This document shows, in pieces, positions 32,953 to 40,452 of a stretch of DNA of 49,407 bases; position 1 is the first letter of the stretch, and each line of letters opens with the position of its first letter. The translations under genes and the position numbers were made by a program. The stretch comes from CAHJXF01 sp038240015 (lineage in GTDB: Bacteria; Pseudomonadota; Gammaproteobacteria; Burkholderiales; Burkholderiaceae_D). The notes under the pieces are model-generated. The model worked only from the letters and a program-made list of their open reading frames with translations. It searched no databases and was not told the origin of the DNA. Location: NCBI GenBank assembly GCA_038240015.1, contig JBBSEF010000015.1:1-49407 (forward strand), written 5' to 3'.

Positions 32953-33413
32953 TCTTCGGCATCGGCACCGACATTCAGAGGGTCGAGCGTATCCGCGAGG
33001 CGCTGGCTCGGCACGGCGACCGCTTCGCCGAACGCATCCTCGGACCCGACGAGATGACGATCTATCGCCGTCGAAGTGCGCGCGATCACGCGCACGCAGA
33101 CGCATACGACACCGCGCGTGGCATCACGTTTCTCGCGACGCGGTTCGCGGCCAAGGAGGCGATCTCGAAAGCGCTCGGCCTCGGCATGCGCATGCCGATG
33201 CGCTGGCGCGCCGCGCAGATCCTCAAGGAAGCATCGGGCAAGCCGCGTGTCGCGACCGACGATGTGTTGTCCGCATGGATGCGCGAGCGTTCCTTGATCG
33301 CGCATGTGACCCTGACCGATGACGCCGATTACGCGGTTGCATTCGCGATCGTGGAGCGGATCGACGCGAGGGGCGATGCGCAGGCCGATCACCAAATGAG
33401 ACCGACGCAATGA
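32949..33413 (+). CDS. acpS: Holo-[acyl-carrier-protein] synthase
   Basis: 154 residues from ATG 32949 (overlapping the pdxJ stop), longer than the usual 120-130. MIFGIGTDIQRVERI at the start and FAAKEAISKALGLGM are the two conserved motifs, with the Mg-binding Asp and Glu. About 15 extra residues (RRRSARDHAHADAYDTA) separate them. The last 15 residues are also additional. It transfers phosphopantetheine from CoA to Ser37 of AcpP. Confidence 0.94.
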   Translation: MIFGIGTDIQRVERIREALARHGDRFAERILGPDEMTIYRRRSARDHAHADAYDTARGITFLATRFAAKEAISKALGLGMRMPMRWRAAQILKEASGKPRVATDDVLSAWMRERSLIAHVTLTDDADYAVAFAIVERIDARGDAQADHQMRPTQ

Positions 33414-34465
33414 AAATGAATCCACGTGGGACAGCACTCGGACCCGTGATGCTCGATGTCGCATCGACCTCGTTGACTGCCGACGATAGACGCCGCGTCG
33501 CGCACGAGAAGACCGGCGGCGTGATCCTGTTCGCGCGCAACTTCGAGAGCCGCGCCCAACTCTCTTTGCTGGTCGAGTCGATACGCGCGCTGCGTCCTGA
33601 ACTGCTGATCGCCGTCGATCACGAAGGCGGCCGCGTGCAGCGCTTTCGAAGCGATGGCTTCGTGCCGCTGCCTGCAATGCGCAGTCTGGGCGCACTGTGG
33701 GACGGCGATACTGGGATGGGTGCTTTGATCGCATCGCGCGCGGCAACTGCGGTCGGCTTCATCCTTGCGGCCGATCTCGTGTCGTGCGGAATCGATCTCT
33801 CGTTTGCGCCGGTGCTCGATCTCGATCACGGGCCGAGCACGGTGATCGGCGACCGCGCGTTCCATCGCGATCCGCGTGTGGTCGCGCTGCTCGCGAAGAG
33901 CCTGATGCACGGCCTGCTGTTGGCCGGCATGTCGAATTGCGGCAAGCATTTCCCCGGGCATGGCCACGTCGCGGCCGACTCGCATGTCGCAGTCCCGATC
34001 GACGATCGCGACCTCGACACGTTGCTTGGCGACGATGCGATGCCGTATGCATATCTTGGCCCGACGCTGACCTCGGTGATGCCTGCGCACGTGATCTACC
34101 CGGCGGTGGACGGGGAGCCCGCGGGCTTTTCGTCGATCTGGTTGCAGGACATCCTGCGAGCGCGTCTGGGTTTCACGGGTGCGATCTTCAGCGATGACCT
34201 TTCGATGGAAGGCGCGAGCGTCGCGGGCGATGTCGTCGCCGCAGGCCATTGCGCACTCGAGGCCGGATGCGACATGGTGCTCCTGTGCAACGATCCGACG
34301 CGTACGGACGCCTTGCTCGATCGCCTCGAAGATCGTCGCGACCCGAGTTCGCAGTCGCGCCTGCAGGTCTTGCATGCGCGCGTCTCTTCGGGCGATGTAC
34401 GCAATGATCCACGGTACCGGCAGTCCCTCGCGTTGTTGCGCGATGTGCGCCTGATCGGGACGTGA
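33410..34465 (+). CDS. nagZ: Beta-N-acetylhexosaminidase NagZ
   Basis: 351 residues, a family 3 glycoside hydrolase. LIAVDHEGGRVQRF, KHFPGHGHVAADSHV and IFSDDLSMEGAS (catalytic Asp loop) are visible. It removes N-acetylglucosamine from muropeptides in peptidoglycan recycling in the cytoplasm. It starts in the acpS stop (ATGA). The earP start GTG overlaps its own stop. Confidence 0.95.
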   Translation: MKMNPRGTALGPVMLDVASTSLTADDRRRVAHEKTGGVILFARNFESRAQLSLLVESIRALRPELLIAVDHEGGRVQRFRSDGFVPLPAMRSLGALWDGDTGMGALIASRAATAVGFILAADLVSCGIDLSFAPVLDLDHGPSTVIGDRAFHRDPRVVALLAKSLMHGLLLAGMSNCGKHFPGHGHVAADSHVAVPIDDRDLDTLLGDDAMPYAYLGPTLTSVMPAHVIYPAVDGEPAGFSSIWLQDILRARLGFTGAIFSDDLSMEGASVAGDVVAAGHCALEAGCDMVLLCNDPTRTDALLDRLEDRRDPSSQSRLQVLHARVSSGDVRNDPRYRQSLALLRDVRLIGT

Positions 34466-35682
34466 CTCCTGGCGAGGAGATGCGCGCCACGCGGGTCGAG
34501 TCGTGGGACCTGTTCTGCCGAGTGGTCGACAACTATGGCGACATCGGCGTGGCGTGGCGGCTTGCGCGTCAATTGGCGAGCGATGCGCGGCGCTCGGTGC
34601 GTCTGTACGTCGACGATCTCCCCGCGTTCGCGCGCATCGAGCCACGGGTTAATCTGCAAATCGAGCTGCAAATCGACCAGGGCGCGCAATGCCGGCGCAT
34701 CGATGCGATCGACGTGATGCATAGTCGTCGCGATGACTGGAATGATCGGCAGCCCGCCGATGTGGTGATCGAACTTTTCGGCTGCGGGCTGCCGCCCGAA
34801 TATCTCGATTCGATGGTGCGCGCCGATCAACCAATCCATCCAAGCACGCCGATCTGGATCGACCTCGAGTACCTGAGCGCAGAGGCATGGGTCGACGATT
34901 TTCATGGGCGGCCTTCTCCACATCCGACGCTGCCGCTGGTCAAGCACTTCTTCTATCCCGGCTTCAGTGAGCAATCGGGTGGGGTGTTGCTCGAGCCCGC
35001 CCTCGACGAAATGCGTCGAGCCTTCATCGAAGACATCGATGCGGTCGACGCCTTGTGGCGGCGCTTGCGCGTGCCGCCGCCCGCCGCGAACGAGAGGCGC
35101 GCGTCGCTGTTCGCGTACGCCAACCAGGCCGCGGGCCTTCTGTTCGAGGCGATGGCCTCGGATCTGCGCACACGCTGGTCGGTCGTCGTCCCTGAGGGCG
35201 TGTTGTCGAAAGAGCTCGCCACTTTTTCGTCGGCCTTTTCGTCCCTCGGCCAGCGCGGCTCGCTGTCGATCCACACGATTCCTTTCGTCGCGCAGGACGA
35301 ATACGACCGACTTCTGTGGAGCTGCGACATCAACTTCGTGCGCGGCGAAGACTCGTTCATGCGCGCGCAATGGGCGGCTCGGCCCTTCGTGTGGCACATC
35401 TATCCGCAAGCCGACGACGCGCATCTCGCAAAGCTGAACGCGTTTGCGGATCGATATGAAACGGGCTTGCCAGAAGCCGTGCGAGACGCGCAACGCGCGC
35501 TCTGGCACGCCTGGAACATGCGGGGCGACGGCTTCGCAACGACCTGGACCAACTGGTGCGAGGTCCTGCCCGAACTGTCCGCGCATGCCGAGGTGTGGCG
35601 CCAAAGCCTCGCGGCGCAGGCCGGTCTGGTCGATCGCCTCGTGGCCTTCGTCGCTGAACGGCGCGCGAGCTTGCTAAAATAG
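34462..35682 (+). CDS. earP: EarP, EF-P arginine rhamnosyltransferase
   Basis: 406 residues from GTG 34462, which overlaps the nagZ stop. ATG 34480 is possible but has GAGGAG directly against it. WDLFCRVVDNYGDIGVAWRLARQLA is the conserved start, split here by the usual DNYGDIGV loop. ELFGCGLPPEYL, WIDLEYLSAEAWV and NFVRGEDSFMRAQWAARPFVWHIY follow. It transfers rhamnose from dTDP-rhamnose to Arg32 of EF-P. The efp gene lies 60 bases downstream. An in-frame 12-bp duplication gives LQIELQID at 34654-34677. Confidence 0.95.
   Translation: MTPGEEMRATRVESWDLFCRVVDNYGDIGVAWRLARQLASDARRSVRLYVDDLPAFARIEPRVNLQIELQIDQGAQCRRIDAIDVMHSRRDDWNDRQPADVVIELFGCGLPPEYLDSMVRADQPIHPSTPIWIDLEYLSAEAWVDDFHGRPSPHPTLPLVKHFFYPGFSEQSGGVLLEPALDEMRRAFIEDIDAVDALWRRLRVPPPAANERRASLFAYANQAAGLLFEAMASDLRTRWSVVVPEGVLSKELATFSSAFSSLGQRGSLSIHTIPFVAQDEYDRLLWSCDINFVRGEDSFMRAQWAARPFVWHIYPQADDAHLAKLNAFADRYETGLPEAVRDAQRALWHAWNMRGDGFATTWTNWCEVLPELSAHAEVWRQSLAAQAGLVDRLVAFVAERRASLLK
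34654..34677. repeat. Two 12-bp tandem units in earP
   Basis: CTGCAAATCGAG is followed by CTGCAAATCGAC, giving LQIE-LQID in the protein. It is in frame. Confidence 0.6.
35675..35680 (+). promoter_or_regulatory. Possible -10 box for efp (TAAAAT)
   Basis: TTGCTAAAATAGCGGGC overlaps the last codons of earP and lies 63 bases before the efp start. It matches the pattern before lepA and rpmF. No clear -35 is seen. Confidence 0.45.
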
Positions 35683-35742
35683 CGGGCTTTTCGGCAGCCG
35701 GGTCGGCGCCGACTGTCCTCTTTCTCCCACTCTCAAGTTCAG

Positions 35743-36303
35743 ATGAAAACCGCTCAAGAAATTCGCGCCGGCAATGTGATCATGGTCGGGCGCGACCCGA
35801 TGGTCGTGCAGAAGGCCGACTACAACAAGTCCGGCCGCAACTCCGCGGTCGTCAAGATGAAGATGAAGAACCTGCTGACCGAGTCGGCGCAGGAGACGGT
35901 CTATCGCGCCGACGACAAGTTCGACGTGGTCGTGCTCGATCGCAAGGAGGCGACGTACTCGTACTTCGCCGATCCCATGTACGTGTTCATGGACAGCGAT
36001 TACAACCAGTTCGAAGTCGAGAAGGACAACATGGGCGACGCGATCAACTATGTCGACGACGGCATGGCCTGCGAAGTCGTGTTCTACGACGGCAAGGCGA
36101 TTTCGGTCGTGCTGCCCAACAGCGTCGTACGCGAAGTCGAATACACCGAGCCCGCCGTCAAAGGCGACACCTCGGGTAAGGTGCTCAAGCCCGCGCGCAT
36201 CAAGCCGACCGGATTCGAAGTCTCGGTGCCGGCGTTCGTTGCGACTGGAGACAAGATCGAGATCGACACGCGCAACGGCGAGTATCGCAATCGCGTGAAG
36301 TGA
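35743..36303 (+). CDS. efp: Elongation factor P
   Basis: 186 residues with three beta-barrel domains. The tip loop NKSGRNSAVVK places Arg32 where other EF-Ps have lysine, matching modification by EarP. KNLLTESAQETVYRADDKFD and the C-terminal IEIDTRNGEYRNRVK are conserved. Rhamnosylated EF-P rescues ribosomes stalled at polyproline. The stop overlaps the GTG start of the glycosylase gene. Confidence 0.98.
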   Translation: MKTAQEIRAGNVIMVGRDPMVVQKADYNKSGRNSAVVKMKMKNLLTESAQETVYRADDKFDVVVLDRKEATYSYFADPMYVFMDSDYNQFEVEKDNMGDAINYVDDGMACEVVFYDGKAISVVLPNSVVREVEYTEPAVKGDTSGKVLKPARIKPTGFEVSVPAFVATGDKIEIDTRNGEYRNRVK

Positions 36304-36983
36304 CCGTTGCCCAAATCGGCGCCACGCCGGACTACGATCCCGACTGCCGCCGCTGTCCGCGCCTCGCGCGCTTTCTCGACGAAGTGCATGAGAAGTATCC
36401 CGACTACTGGGCGCGGCCGGTGCCGTCGTTCGGCGATCGCGATGCGCGCTTTCTGATCGTCGGACTCGCGCCGGGTTTGCATGGAGCCAATGCCACGGGC
36501 CGGCCGTTCACCGGCGACTGGTGCGGTCCGCTCCTGTATTCGACTCTCCATCGCCATGGCTTCGCGACGCAGCCGACGAGCGAGCATCGCGATGACGGAC
36601 TCGTGCTCGTCGATTGCCGCATCGCCAACGCGGTCAAGTGTCTCCCGCCTGCGAACAAGCCCGAGCTCGACGAGATCAGGCGCTGCAACGGTTATCTCGC
36701 AGCGGAGCTGGCGATGCTGCCGCGCCTCCAAGCGATCCTCGCACTCGGAACGATCGCGCATCGCGCCGTTCTGGAAGCATGCGGATTGAAGGCGAGCGCG
36801 CACCGCTTCGCGCATCACGCGCGCCATGAGTTGCACGCCGGGCCGCAACGCGGCATCGTTGTGTTCGATAGTTATCACGTCAGCCGCTACAACACGCAGA
36901 CCAGACGGTTGACCGCCGCGATGTTCGACGCGGTACTCGCGGACGTTCGCGCGTATCTCGGCAGCCATCTCGACGACACGTGA
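36300..36983 (+). CDS. Uracil-DNA glycosylase, family 5 (UdgB-like)
   Basis: 227 residues from GTG 36300, overlapping the efp stop. Motif A is GLAPGLHGANATGRPFTGD. DCRRCPRL at residues 15-22, with NAVKCLPPANKP and later RRCNGYL, provides the iron-sulphur cysteine pattern. The second motif is YHVSRYNTQTRRL. Family 5 enzymes remove uracil and other deaminated bases, and tolerate a non-acidic first motif. Its closeness to uvrC, 37 bases downstream, puts two repair genes together. Confidence 0.87.
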   Translation: MTVAQIGATPDYDPDCRRCPRLARFLDEVHEKYPDYWARPVPSFGDRDARFLIVGLAPGLHGANATGRPFTGDWCGPLLYSTLHRHGFATQPTSEHRDDGLVLVDCRIANAVKCLPPANKPELDEIRRCNGYLAAELAMLPRLQAILALGTIAHRAVLEACGLKASAHRFAHHARHELHAGPQRGIVVFDSYHVSRYNTQTRRLTAAMFDAVLADVRAYLGSHLDDT

Positions 36984-37020
36984 AGAAGTACGCGATGTGT
37001 GCCGGCCTTGATCCGAAACG

Positions 37021-39096
37021 ATGAGCGAAGCGCTACCGAAAGTCTTCGATCCCAAACGCATCATCGCGAAGCTGCCGGGATTGCCCGGCGTCTACCGCTA
37101 TTACGATGCGGCCGGCGCCTTGCTCTACGTGGGTAAGGCACGCGACTTGAAGAAGCGCGTCGGCAGCTACTTCAACAAGGGCGCACGCGATCCGCGCATC
37201 GCGCACATGGTCGAGCGCATCGCGAAGATCGAGACCACGCCGACGCGCTCCGAGGCCGAAGCGCTGCTGCTCGAAAACAATCTCATCAAGACGCAGGCGC
37301 CGCGCTACAACATCGTCTTTCGCGACGACAAGTCCTATCCCTATCTGAAGATCACCGCGCATCGCTATCCACGGATGGCGTATTACCGCGGCGCGGTCGA
37401 CAAGCGCCAGCAATACTTCGGCCCGTTTCCCAACGCGTGGGCGGTCAAGGAGAGCATCCAGATCCTGCAGAAGGTCTTCATGCTGCGCACCTGCGAAGAC
37501 ACGGTGTTTTCCAATCGTTCGCGGCCTTGTCTGTTGCACCAGATCAGGCGGTGCAGCGCGCCGTGTGTCGATACGATCACACCGGAGGCTTACGCACTCG
37601 ACGTCGAGAACGCATCACGCTTTCTTCGAGGCCAGACGTCCGAAGTGCTGGCGTCTCTCGACGCGAAGATGCAGACCGCGGCCTCGGCGTTGCGCTTCGA
37701 AGAGGCCGCGTCGGTGCGCGACCAGATCGGCTCGCTGTCGCGCGTGCTCCTGCAGCAGAAGATCGAGCTGGGCAACAGCGAGGGCGCCAATGCCGATGTC
37801 GATGTGCTTGCCGTGCGCGTCGAAGGCGGTCGCGCTTGCGTCAACCTCGCGATGGTCCGCGGCGGTCGCCACCTCGGCGACCGCGCCTGGTTCCCGGCGC
37901 ATGTCGAATCGGGGGGACGCCTTTCGCACAAGGTCATCGAAGCGGCGGTCATCGAAGCCTTCATCGCACAGCATTACCTGGACAAGTTCATTCCTCAAAC
38001 GCTGATCGTCAACATCGATCCCGAAGCGGACGACCTGATCGCCGCGCTCGAAGGGCAATGCGGGCACCGCATTGCCCTCGTGCATCAGCCGCAAAGCCAG
38101 CGTCGCATCTGGCTCGAGATGGCCGAGAAGAATGCCGCGCTTGCGCTGGCCCGAATGCTTGCCGAAGAGGGATCGCAGCAGGCGCGCACGCGCGCGCTCG
38201 CCGAGGTGCTCGGCCTCGAGAACGAGAAGGAAAACCTCGCCGAGTTGCGTGTCGAGTGCTTCGACATCAGCCACACGATGGGTGAAGCGACCCAGGCCTC
38301 GTGCGTGGTGTTTCATCATCACGCGATGCAGAACGGCGAATATCGCCGCTACAACATCGCCGGCATCACGCCCGGCGACGACTATGCGGCGATGCGCCAG
38401 GTCCTCACGCGCCGCTACGTCAAGTTGGTCGAGGCATCGAGCGGCGCCGATGCGATCGATGCGGTCGCGGTCGATCTCGAACTGGCGAAGGAAGCGCGCG
38501 AGGCGGGTGAAGGCACGATCACCGATGAGAGCGAACCGCGCGAAGACCGGGGAGCCTTGGATGCGTCATCGGATGCGTCATCGGATGCGTCATCGGATGC
38601 AACCCTCAAAGGCAAACGCGTGTCGCGCACATCGAATATTCCGGCCGCATCGTTTCCCGACGTGGTGCTGGTCGACGGCGGCAAAGGCCAGGTCGAGATC
38701 GCGCGTCAGGTGTTCGTCGAGCTCGGCCTCGACATCTCGTTGATCGTCGGCGTCGCCAAGGGCGAGGATCGCAAGGTCGGTCTTGAGACCCTGGTCTTCG
38801 CCGATGGTCGAGCCGCGCTCGAACTGGGCAAGGAGTCGGCCGCGCTGATGCTGATCGCGCAGATCCGAGACGAGGCCCACCGCTTCGCAATCACCGGCAT
38901 GCGTGCGCGTCGCGCGAAGGCGCGCACTACGTCGCGCCTCGAAGAGATCGAGGGGATCGGTGCGAAACGCAGGCAGAAACTGCTCGCCCGATTCGGCGGC
39001 TTGCGGGGTGTGATTGCCGCCAGCATCGATGAACTCGCGAGCGTCGAAGGCGTGTCGCATCAGTTGGCCGAGGAGATCTATCGCCAGTTGCATTGA
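37021..39096 (+). CDS. uvrC: Excinuclease ABC subunit C
   Basis: 691 residues, longer than the common 600-620. The GIY-YIG nuclease (about 18-97) has LPGLPGVYRYY, LLYVGKARDLKKRVGSYF and EAEALLLENNLIK. The UVR motif is near 200-235, and the RNase H-like nuclease has ECFDISHTMGEATQASCVVF and VVLVDGGKGQ. Helix-hairpin-helix motifs end the protein. About 70 extra residues, including DASSDASSDASSD, are inserted at roughly 470-545, between RRY and the FPDVV strand. It makes the two incisions in nucleotide excision repair. Confidence 0.95.
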   Translation: MSEALPKVFDPKRIIAKLPGLPGVYRYYDAAGALLYVGKARDLKKRVGSYFNKGARDPRIAHMVERIAKIETTPTRSEAEALLLENNLIKTQAPRYNIVFRDDKSYPYLKITAHRYPRMAYYRGAVDKRQQYFGPFPNAWAVKESIQILQKVFMLRTCEDTVFSNRSRPCLLHQIRRCSAPCVDTITPEAYALDVENASRFLRGQTSEVLASLDAKMQTAASALRFEEAASVRDQIGSLSRVLLQQKIELGNSEGANADVDVLAVRVEGGRACVNLAMVRGGRHLGDRAWFPAHVESGGRLSHKVIEAAVIEAFIAQHYLDKFIPQTLIVNIDPEADDLIAALEGQCGHRIALVHQPQSQRRIWLEMAEKNAALALARMLAEEGSQQARTRALAEVLGLENEKENLAELRVECFDISHTMGEATQASCVVFHHHAMQNGEYRRYNIAGITPGDDYAAMRQVLTRRYVKLVEASSGADAIDAVAVDLELAKEAREAGEGTITDESEPREDRGALDASSDASSDASSDATLKGKRVSRTSNIPAASFPDVVLVDGGKGQVEIARQVFVELGLDISLIVGVAKGEDRKVGLETLVFADGRAALELGKESAALMLIAQIRDEAHRFAITGMRARRAKARTTSRLEEIEGIGAKRRQKLLARFGGLRGVIAASIDELASVEGVSHQLAEEIYRQLH
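38560..38595. repeat. Three perfect 12-bp tandem units in uvrC
   Basis: GATGCGTCATCG occurs three times in a row, followed by a truncated fourth (GATGCAACC). It encodes DASS repeats within the UvrC insertion, in frame. Confidence 0.9.
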
Positions 39097-39126
39097 CCGA
39101 CGCACACGGACCTGCGCACATTGCAC

Positions 39127-40452
39127 TCACGCGCCGGCGCGTCCGCGTCGCTTGCCGCGTTCGTAGTGCTCCATCAGCGGCGTCGCCGAGATGCCGTGCA
39201 CGACGATCGATGCGGCCACGACGGTCAGCACGATAGGCATCAATCGATCGATCACGCCGTGCTGAAGATCGTGATCGATCGCGAACATCAGGTAGTAGAG
39301 CGTGCCGACGCCGCGAATGCCGAACCATGCGATCAATCGCTTGTGCCGCGCCGAGGCCTTCGATCCGATCATCGAGGCATAGACCGACAACGGGCGGATC
39401 AAGACGAACAGCACGAGCGCTACTGCAAGCCCTTCGAGACTGAAGTAGCCGGCCGAGAGCAGCGCTCCGACGATCAGCACCGACGCGGCCTCACCGATGC
39501 TCTCGAAGCGCTGATTGAAGTCGAGCACGTCGCCGACCATGTGGGTCGGCGAGTCGGGAGGAAGCGACGCCTTGCCTTCGCTTTCGGCGAGCGGTTTCTC
39601 GACCGCTGCGATCGCTTTGCCCTTCAATGCGCGCGACTCGAAGTGTCGCATCGCGAGACCCGCTGCGAGCACCGCGAGAAAGCCGATCGCGTGCAGCGCA
39701 TCGGCGAGCCCGTACGACAGCGCGATCAACCCGAGGCCCAGAAATTCTTCGAGGCCATACGCATGCGCGAAACGCCGTCGAAGCACCAACACGATCGCGC
39801 CCACGCCGAGGCCGCACAGCCACCCAATGCCGAAGCCCGCGACCGATCCCCAGGCCAGGTCGATCGCAACCCACTGCCAGCCCGAGTTGCCGAGGTCGTG
39901 CAGACCGAGCAAGCCGAGGCCGAGCAGTACGAAGGGCGACGCCGTCGCGTCGTTGAGTCCGCCCTCTGCCGACAGCGCGAAGCGCGCGTAGTCGCGGTCG
40001 TCTTCGTGACGCACCTGGATGTCGGACGCGAGCACCGGATCGGTGGGTGCGAGGATCGCACCGAGCAGGATGGCCGCGCCCCAAGGCAGCCCGAGTACCA
40101 GCGTGCCGAATACCGCGACCAGCGCGATCGTGATCAACATCGCGGGACCCGCGAGGCGGAAGGGCAATCGCCACAGGCTCCTGGAGAACAGCGTGCTCGA
40201 GGTGCGAAGCTTGAGGCCGACGGTAAACAGCGAAACCAGCACCGCGATCAGGAAGAGCACCTCGAGCGTCGGCGCGTGGCTCACCGGATGCAGGTTGAGC
40301 CAACCCAGGACGCCGGGGCCGAGCAGGAGGCCGACGACCAGATAGATCAGTCCGCTCGACATCGGCAGCCGCTCGACTACCGAGTCGAGCAGCGCCATCA
40401 TGATCAGGATGACGCCGACGACGATGAACCAGATGGCCATGTTGTTCGACAC
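39127..40452 (-). CDS. Cation:proton antiporter (NhaP/CPA1 type)
   Basis: 441 residues from GTG 40452 (ATG 40440 also possible). About twelve membrane helices are visible. GAILAPTDPVLASDIQV and SAEGGLNDATASPFVLL are ion-binding helix motifs of the CPA superfamily. WFGIRGVGTLYYLMFAI near the C-terminus is typical of NhaP-like proteins. No cytoplasmic TrkA or other regulatory domain is attached. It would exchange Na+ or K+ for protons across the inner membrane. The start directly follows the stop of the upstream TPR gene (TGAGTG). Confidence 0.88.
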   Translation of the reverse strand: MSNNMAIWFIVVGVILIMMALLDSVVERLPMSSGLIYLVVGLLLGPGVLGWLNLHPVSHAPTLEVLFLIAVLVSLFTVGLKLRTSSTLFSRSLWRLPFRLAGPAMLITIALVAVFGTLVLGLPWGAAILLGAILAPTDPVLASDIQVRHEDDRDYARFALSAEGGLNDATASPFVLLGLGLLGLHDLGNSGWQWVAIDLAWGSVAGFGIGWLCGLGVGAIVLVLRRRFAHAYGLEEFLGLGLIALSYGLADALHAIGFLAVLAAGLAMRHFESRALKGKAIAAVEKPLAESEGKASLPPDSPTHMVGDVLDFNQRFESIGEAASVLIVGALLSAGYFSLEGLAVALVLFVLIRPLSVYASMIGSKASARHKRLIAWFGIRGVGTLYYLMFAIDHDLQHGVIDRLMPIVLTVVAASIVVHGISATPLMEHYERGKRRGRAGA

